Source: Bacteroidetes bacterium UBA4416 (GTDB taxonomy: Bacteria > Bacteroidota > Bacteroidia > B-17B0 > Aurantibacillaceae). Taken from it: a stretch of 32,934 nt of DNA. The position numbers and the translations under genes are program-made. This document shows, one piece after another, positions 24,701 to 30,500 of this stretch. Numbering within the stretch: position 1 is the stretch's first letter; the number at the start of each line of letters is the position of its first letter. The stretch lies in contig DGQK01000060.1 in NCBI GenBank assembly GCA_002390745.1, forward strand, positions 10,624-43,557, read 5' to 3'. The notes below the pieces were generated by a model. The model did no database searches and was not told the origin of the DNA. It saw only the letters and a program-made list of their open reading frames with translations.

Positions 24701-25386
24701 AGGAGATCAACTGTGTGATCCTGGACATGGGAATTCCGGACCTGAAATCATACCAGCTGCTGGAAGAAGCCAAGAAAAATCCGGGTCTCGAGAACTTGCC
24801 TATTATCATCTTTACCGGCAAAAGCCTTTCTGTTTCCGAAGAGCAGCGCATTAAGCAGTATGCTGATTCCATTGTTGTAAAAACCGCCCACTCGTACCAG
24901 CGGATGCTCGATGAAGTGTCGCTTTTCCTGCACCTGATGGAAGAAAAGAAGAAGCCTGAAGCTGCTGTTCCCGGAAATAGGAAAATGAACATGCTCAACG
25001 AGATTCTCAATGGCAAGACCGTGTTGGTAGTAGACGACGACGTGCGGAATATATTTTCCCTGTCGAAAGCGCTCGAAGCCATTAAAATGAATATTGTAAC
25101 GGCGGTGGATGGAAACGAAGCACTTGAAAAACTGAAAGCCAATCCACAGATCGATGTGGTACTGCTGGATATGATGATGCCGGAGATGGATGGCTATGAA
25201 ACGGCCCGGCAGATCAGGAATAACCCGGTATGGAAAAAGCTGCCTGTGATTGCCGTGACGGCCAAAGCCATGACCGGCGACCGTGAGAAATGCATCAATG
25301 CAGGCGCTTCCGATTATATTACCAAACCGGTGGATGTCGATCAGCTGCTTTCCCTGCTGCGCGTATGGTTGTATGAAAAAAACTAA
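21784..25386 (+). CDS. Membrane hybrid histidine kinase with HAMP, GAF and three receivers
   Basis: A 1200-residue sensor. Order: TM1 (about 14-36), a CHASE3-like helical extracytoplasmic domain (about 37-190, with ETESSHRGYVIVRNEDML), TM2 (about 191-212), HAMP (about 213-285), GAF (about 300-440), a Gln/Glu-rich coiled coil (about 443-525), HisKA (H538 in ANMSHELRTPLNS), HATPase (NLISNALKF, VKDTGIGIP, GGTGLGLSIS) and receivers with acceptors D859, D981 and D1129. The second receiver has KTA instead of KP near its conserved Lys, and the third closely resembles the stand-alone regulator encoded next. This layout is common in large Bacteroidota hybrid kinases. The signal is unknown. Confidence 0.95.
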   Translation: MPEKAASSSVIRSIQIVFVISSLLLLISLVASYTSIKRLVDAIGLVEHTYQVIINTDRVANSLVETESSHRGYVIVRNEDMLSRYKNSRQLTWDYFEKVRELTMDNAYQQENLRNLKQLLTDRFVQMEKVLAIATDSDEQRAGLFVKDNKEIMKGREIKDNILNLMARIRSSEERLMEQRKEELEIYTGFTPVLLVITGLISLLITIVSYTRIKRDMDMRLARQLEDQAIYKETSERISMMENVTRKISSGDYTARSTDDKEDELGRVSKALNHMTSSLEITFNTLENKAWLQEGSVKIADAIRGERNIKQLSEKLLAAITAYLQAPIATCYVSNAGSFTLASSYSAVNAPKQFLPGEGLIGQAVRDKEVAVLNHIPADFVVSSSIGNTLPVSVLIVPLVFEEETIAIMEFGFLREVKPLEKQLMEDNREAMAIGVNSTISYVKLQNLLEETQAQTEELQAQHTELENLNSELEAQTQQLQASEEELKVQQEELQQTNEELEERTLMLEERNSEIRQKAEELELSTKYKSEFLANMSHELRTPLNSILLLSRLLSENNEKNLSDDQVEYARVIQSSGGGLLGLIDEILDLSKIEAGKMELEYLEVGIGEITDDMSALFMPVAKNRNLDFRVSVQPGVPEYIETDKMRLEQIIKNLISNALKFTSEGSVSFEVKICDSSTSLLCFIVKDTGIGIPKEKQHLIFEAFQQADGSTKRKFGGTGLGLSISRELTKLLGGDIHVNSVVGEGSEFILRVPLKKHLDISSLKPETTDLSIKREEDNAKAEEHNKYIAQVIPASIKDDRNAIKDGDKVILIIEDDTNFAKSLLQFANKKGYKVVVAVRGDEGLIYARKYLPVGILLDVQLPVKSGWEVMDELKADNFTRHIPVHMMSSYQVKKESLTKGAVDFINKPFAHEQMQEVFRKIEYVMKGDSKKVLIVEDNPKHAKALAYFLETFNIAAEVKSNIGDGVSALKKEEINCVILDMGIPDLKSYQLLEEAKKNPGLENLPIIIFTGKSLSVSEEQRIKQYADSIVVKTAHSYQRMLDEVSLFLHLMEEKKKPEAAVPGNRKMNMLNEILNGKTVLVVDDDVRNIFSLSKALEAIKMNIVTAVDGNEALEKLKANPQIDVVLLDMMMPEMDGYETARQIRNNPVWKKLPVIAVTAKAMTGDREKCINAGASDYITKPVDVDQLLSLLRVWLYEKN

Positions 25387-25389
25387 GAC

Positions 25390-25758
25390 ATGAAAGGCAA
25401 ACTACTGATCATAGACGACGACCCGCGCAATATCTTTGCACTGGCAGCTACATTGAAGGCAAAAGGATTTCAATGCCTTTCTGCGCTTTCGGCAGAAGAA
25501 GGGATCGCATTCATGAAACACGACAAAGCGATCAGGGTGGTATTACTCGATATGATGATGCCCGAGATGGATGGCTACGAAGCGCTGGGGGTGATCAGGG
25601 CCGATAAAGAGCTGGCAGGCCTTACCGTGGTGGCCGTTACCGCCCAGGCCATGGTTGGCGACCGCGAAAAATGCCTGGAAGCAGGTGCCGATAACTACGT
25701 GTCGAAACCAATAGACGTCGATAAATTATTAAAGATCATTACTCCGCATGTTGCATGA
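25390..25758 (+). CDS. Single-domain response regulator
   Basis: A 122-residue receiver without an output domain: acidic triad LLIIDDDPRN, phospho-acceptor D54 in VVLLDMMMPEMDGYE, Thr in AVTAQ and the switch Lys in VSKPID. It shares long identical runs with the third receiver of the upstream hybrid kinase (DMMMPEMDGYE, GDREKC, KP[IV]DVD), so it probably arose by duplication and competes for or relays the same phosphate. It starts 3 nt after the kinase stop and its stop overlaps the cheR start (ATGA). Confidence 0.95.
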   Translation: MKGKLLIIDDDPRNIFALAATLKAKGFQCLSALSAEEGIAFMKHDKAIRVVLLDMMMPEMDGYEALGVIRADKELAGLTVVAVTAQAMVGDREKCLEAGADNYVSKPIDVDKLLKIITPHVA

Positions 25759-26564
25759 TAGAAGATGAAAATATAGAGCTTCTCATCAATGATGTGTTTG
25801 AATTATACGGTTACGATTTCACAGATTATTCGAGGGCATCATTGAAGCGGAGAATTAACCGGTTGTATGTGCTTGATAAATTTCCGAGCTTTGCCGAATT
25901 AAGGTACAGGCTACGGAAGGACCCGGATTACTTCCGGCACTTCGTGGAGGAAATTACGGTGAATGTCACGGAGATGTTTCGTGACCCCGGATTTTACCAG
26001 GTGCTCCGTACCGAGATCCTGCCCAGGCTGGGCACCCATCCCTATATCCGCATCTGGCATGCAGGCTGTTCCACCGGCGAGGAAGTCTATTCCATGGCGA
26101 TTCTACTGAAGGAAGCGAACCTGCTACATAAATCCATTTTGTATGCTACCGATCTCAATCCCGAGGTTTTGGAGAAAGCAAGGGCCGGCATTTTTCCGAT
26201 CGCCCACATGAAGCAGTATTCCGAAAACTACATGGCTTCGGGAGGCCGCCAGGATTTTTCGTCGTATTACAGCGCCAACTACGACGGCGTTAAATTTGAC
26301 GAGTCCCTCGGGAAGCACATGGTGTTTTCGGCGCACAACCTGGTGTCCGACAGCTCTTTTAATGAATTTCACCTGATCATTTGCCGCAACGTGCTCATCT
26401 ATTTCGATAAGGTTTTGCAGGACCGCGTATTTGAACTCTTTGATAAGAGCCTGGGACTTCTGTCGTACCTGGCGCTTGGCTCTAAAGAAACCATCAAGTT
26501 TTCTGCGATCCATGCACGCTACAAGCAGATAGGAAAAGAAAAAATATGGAGGAAGCTAAAATAA
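25755..26564 (+). CDS. cheR: CheR-type protein-glutamate O-methyltransferase
   Basis: A 269-residue SAM-dependent methyltransferase. The N-terminal helical CheR_N domain (about 5-60, YSRASLKRRINR) precedes the catalytic domain with EITVNVTEMFRDPGFY, the SAM motif IWHAGCSTGEEVYSMA, YATDLNPEVL and HLIICRNVLIYF. CheR methylates glutamates of chemoreceptors. No receptor or CheA is in the window, so the target may be the kinases' own domains or a receptor elsewhere. The start overlaps the response-regulator stop by 4 nt, and its end overlaps cheB by 19 nt. Confidence 0.95.
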   Translation: MIEDENIELLINDVFELYGYDFTDYSRASLKRRINRLYVLDKFPSFAELRYRLRKDPDYFRHFVEEITVNVTEMFRDPGFYQVLRTEILPRLGTHPYIRIWHAGCSTGEEVYSMAILLKEANLLHKSILYATDLNPEVLEKARAGIFPIAHMKQYSENYMASGGRQDFSSYYSANYDGVKFDESLGKHMVFSAHNLVSDSSFNEFHLIICRNVLIYFDKVLQDRVFELFDKSLGLLSYLALGSKETIKFSAIHARYKQIGKEKIWRKLK

Positions 26565-27118
26565 ACCATCTTTTGCTGATCGGTGGCTCTGCCGGAAGCC
26601 TGTCGGTACTTCTGGAGGTATTGCCCAGGGTAAGGCTCACAAGCTCTGTGGCCATCGTGATCATCGTTCATCGCAAAAATACGCCCGATTCTCTGCTCTC
26701 TGAGCTGCTGGCTTCACGCAGTGGCCTCAAAGTAAAGGAAATAGAAGACAAGGAGCCGCTGTGTGGTGGAGAAGTTTACATGGCGCCGGCTGATTACCAC
26801 ATCCTGTTTGAAACGAACGGAACCATCGCCCTCGATTTTTCGGAAAAAGTGAACTTCAGCAGGCCGAGCATCGACGTAGCTTTCAGTTCGGCGGCGGAAG
26901 TCTATAAAGAGAAGCTCATCTGCCTCCTGCTGTCTGGCGCCAATGCCGATGGCGTATCGGGGCTGAAAGAGGTAAAAGCTGCCGGGGGCTGCATCCGGGT
27001 GCAGGACCCTGCTACGGCCGAAACACCTTACATGCCTCAGCAGGCCGTTCAGCATATTCCGGGAATCGGGGTACTGAAAACTTCCGAAATGGCGGCATTC
27101 ATCAATGCCTTGTCCTGA
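26546..27118 (+). CDS. CheB-type methylesterase domain protein, no receiver
   Basis: A 190-residue protein consisting only of a CheB catalytic domain, with catalytic Ser S15 in LIGGSAGS, His H41 in VIIVHRK and Asp D134 in LLLSGANADGVSGL. Classical CheB (about 350 residues) has an N-terminal receiver, absent here. Regulation may instead come from the separate single-domain regulator encoded two genes upstream. It removes methyl groups added by CheR or deamidates Gln. It starts inside the end of cheR, so the pair is translationally coupled. Confidence 0.94.
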   Translation: MEEAKINHLLLIGGSAGSLSVLLEVLPRVRLTSSVAIVIIVHRKNTPDSLLSELLASRSGLKVKEIEDKEPLCGGEVYMAPADYHILFETNGTIALDFSEKVNFSRPSIDVAFSSAAEVYKEKLICLLLSGANADGVSGLKEVKAAGGCIRVQDPATAETPYMPQQAVQHIPGIGVLKTSEMAAFINALS

Positions 27119-27548
27119 GTCTTTCTTTTCCTTTATATGCGCATCCGGTACATTCTCCGGCTGTTCTGCCCGTTTAGCTTCCTGCTTCTGAGGATGCCTG
27201 GCAGGTAATTCCCCGGCGATCCGCAGCGATCATTTCTGGATTTTAGTTCCCGATATCTTTCAAAAATCAGTTACAGGAGGGTCGATATTATTTTTAGTAA
27301 TATATTAGGTTGCGTCCTAAAGTCCTCCTCATGAATCGAACTATCTCCCAATTTCCGCTGCTTATTAAAAATGCGGCTCCTTTTCTTCCACTATTTCCTG
27401 TCGCTCCGAACCCCATAAAAGTATGGGGAGCTTCCGGCTGCAAAAGTAACGGTATTCACAGCGATATCAGTTGTGGCATTCTGTAAGAAAGTTGTATAAA
27501 GCACGCACATAAAAACACCATCATCATTTTTTTTAATCATCACTGTCT
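27119..27548. other. 430-nt intergenic region before the giant repeat protein
   Basis: No convincing gene. It contains a 10-bp AT palindrome TAATATATTA (27298-27307), a nearby TTAGG/CCTAA mini-hairpin, a CCCCATA/TATGGGG hairpin (27411-27428) without a T-tract, and TATTTTTA (27289-27296), one base from the -7 consensus but lacking a good -33. A 51-codon frame at 27331-27486 has no signal peptide or recognisable motif and I do not call it. The region probably holds the promoter and long leader of the adhesin-like gene. Confidence 0.55.
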
Positions 27549-30500
27549 ATGAAAAAAACACTGACACTTTTATGTTTATCTTTAGGCTTGTTGTCTGCCA
27601 AAGCCGGAAAAAATCCCACGGGCTTTACAGAGAACAAAGGACAAATCGTCGACAGGAACAAGCAGCTGCATCCCGAAGTTCAGTTCAAGCTTGAACTGCC
27701 TGGTACCAATGCTTACTTTAAGCCTGACGGTATTATGTATCATTTCTACCGTGCAGAAAATAAGTCACATGCCGACTATTCAAAAACCGACCTCGAGAAC
27801 TACAACCGCGGCGACCTGAATGCGATTGGAAAGAAAGTGTATTATTTCAGGCTCGACCTCGAGCTGTTGAATGCCAATCCAAAGGCTGCCAGCAGTGCGT
27901 CGGCTCCTTTTGATGATGTCAGCAATTATTATCTGGGGCATTGCCCTCAGGGAATCCTCGGAGTGAAAAATTTTGGAGAGATCACTTACCATGAAGTATA
28001 TCCGGGTATCGATATCCGCTATTATTTCAAAAACGACAAGCTGAAGTATGAGTTCATGGTGCATCCCGGGGCCGATGTTTCCGCAATTAAATTCCTTTAC
28101 AACGGCGCCCGTTCGGTAAGCCTTGAAGGTGGCCGTTTGAAAGTAGAGACCGATTACACGACGATCATTGAAGACGAACCTTATACCTACTACCAGGAAA
28201 CGGGAGAAGAGGTGAAAACCGATTTCCGCCTTCGCAACGGAAACGTGTCTTTCGGCATTGCTTCCTACGACCATAGCAAAACTCTCGTGATCGACCCTAC
28301 CATTACCTGGGCAAGCTATTACAGCAATGCCTATTCCTCCGATTTCCATGCCAACTCATCCTTTGACGCCAATGGCAATATTTACGTGGCTTACGCTACC
28401 TATGGTTCCACCTGGCCAACCATCAATGCCGGTGCAGGACAGTATTACGACGCCGCTAAAGACGGGATTACCGACCTGGTGATTGCCCGCATCAACAGCA
28501 ATTACTCCAAACAGTGGACAACTTATTATGGCGGCGACGGAGGCGATTACCTGTGCGGAACCGGTGGCGATTACGGAAAAACCCTGGGCGTAGACGCTTC
28601 CAATAATGTTTATTTCGGCGGCTATACCAACGGCAGCACCGTATTCCCGACACAGTCATCGGGCGTGGGAGGAGCCTTCTACCAGGACCAAACCAAGATC
28701 TATGGCGGTGATACGCCTTTCCTCGTGAAGTTCGATGCCAACGGCGTGAGGCAATGGGCTACCATCTTTCAGCATGAGCAGCCTAATACCAACAGCGCGG
28801 GAATGAGGATCAACGGTATTTGTGTGAGCGGCTCCAAAGTCTATTTCACCGGCGAAACGTATAAATTCAACAACAACAATATTCCGCTCCGGACATTGGC
28901 AGGTGCCTACAACAACTCTACTTTCCTGGGAGCCCAGGATCCTTTCATCGGCCGTTTCAGCAGCAATTGCGAACTGGAGTGGTGTACCTATTTCAACAGC
29001 GGCATTGCAGGGCAGCAGGCTTATAAGCAAGGCTCCGATATTACCATCGATGCTTCCGGAAACCTGATCTATGCAGGGCAGGCCAGCAGCGGCAGCGCTA
29101 CTTCCGGCTACCTCCTGAACCCGGGAGGAGGTGCTTATTACAGTGGTACCTTTGCAGGAAGCTACGACCTTCACATCGCCAAGTTCAACGCCAGCATGCA
29201 GCCCGTGTGGGCTACGTATTATGGCAGTACAGATCTTGACCGCATCTCCGAAGTATCGACCGATGCCAGCGGGAACATCCTGATCGCCTGCCGTACCATC
29301 GGTGGCCCGTCCCTTCCGACCGTGAACCCCGGAGGCGCTTTCTATTATGCAACCAAGCAGTCGCCCGGAACATGGTCCAGCCCGGGATCGCAGGACGGGG
29401 GGATCATGAAGTTCTCGCCTTCCGGTGTGCTTACATGGGCTACGTATGTAGGAGGAACCAACAACAATACCTCTTCCATCACCGGAATTTCGGCCGACAA
29501 TGCCGGGAATATCTATGCCATCGGTTACACCAATACCACCAATTTCCCAACGATCAACCTCGGAGGCGCATACAATCAATCGGCTTCCGGCGGTAGCATG
29601 GACATGGTGCTGATGAAGTTCAGCAGCAGTGGAGCAGGCCTGTGGTCTACCTATTACGGAGGCTCCGGCAATGAGAGCTGTTACGGGATCAAGATCAAGC
29701 CTTCCACCATCTCCAATGGCTGCGGCTACAAGCAATTCAACTCCCTGAGTACCGCCAGCACCGACATGCCCACATTTAACCCGGGCGGCAGCGCTTTTTA
29801 TGAAAGCTCGCCTGCCACGGCCAACTCCAATGCCCTTATCCTTCTGGAAGAGCCGAGCGGTTCCGGGAATTCCACCGCTTCCACGGGAGTGAATACCACA
29901 ACAACGACCCTCTGCACAGGAAACAGCGCTACTTTAACGGTGAACGGCGGAAGCCTTGGCAGCGGGGCCTCCTGGCAATGGTATACCGCCGGCTGCGGAG
30001 GCACTCCCGCAGGAACGGGAACCTCTATTACAGTTTCTCCGTCGTCAGCAACAACCTATTATGTAAGAGCAGAAGGAACCTGCAATACCACGGCCTGCTC
30101 CAGCGTTACCATTAATATGAATACGCCTTCTACGGCCCCGGCATCGATTAATGCCACAGCATCCACCTTATGCGCAGGTGCTTCCGCTACCCTCACCATT
30201 AACGGCGGCAGCCTCGGCACAGCCGCCAACTGGCAGTGGTACAGCGGCAGCTGCGGCGGAACAGCCGCCGGAACCGGCAGCAGCATCGTCGTATCTCCTG
30301 CATCCACCACTGTGTATTATGCGAGGGCCGAAGGCTCCTGCGGCAACACGGCCTGCGTGTCTGCCACTATCAATGTCAATTCCCTGAGCACGGATCCAGC
30401 CTCGGTTTCTGCGGCTTCCACCACGCTGTGTGCCGGAGCCAACGCCACGCTGACTGTGAGCGGTGGAAGCCTTGGTGCAGGCGCTTCCTGGCAATGGTTC

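Noticed and set aside
27331..27486. 51-codon open frame in the intergenic region
   Set aside because: No signal peptide, motif or ribosome-binding context. A frame of this length is expected by chance.
28656..29735. 359-codon antisense frame in the giant repeat protein
   Set aside because: The plus-strand frame carries a signal peptide and regular repeats. The antisense frame is a by-product of composition.
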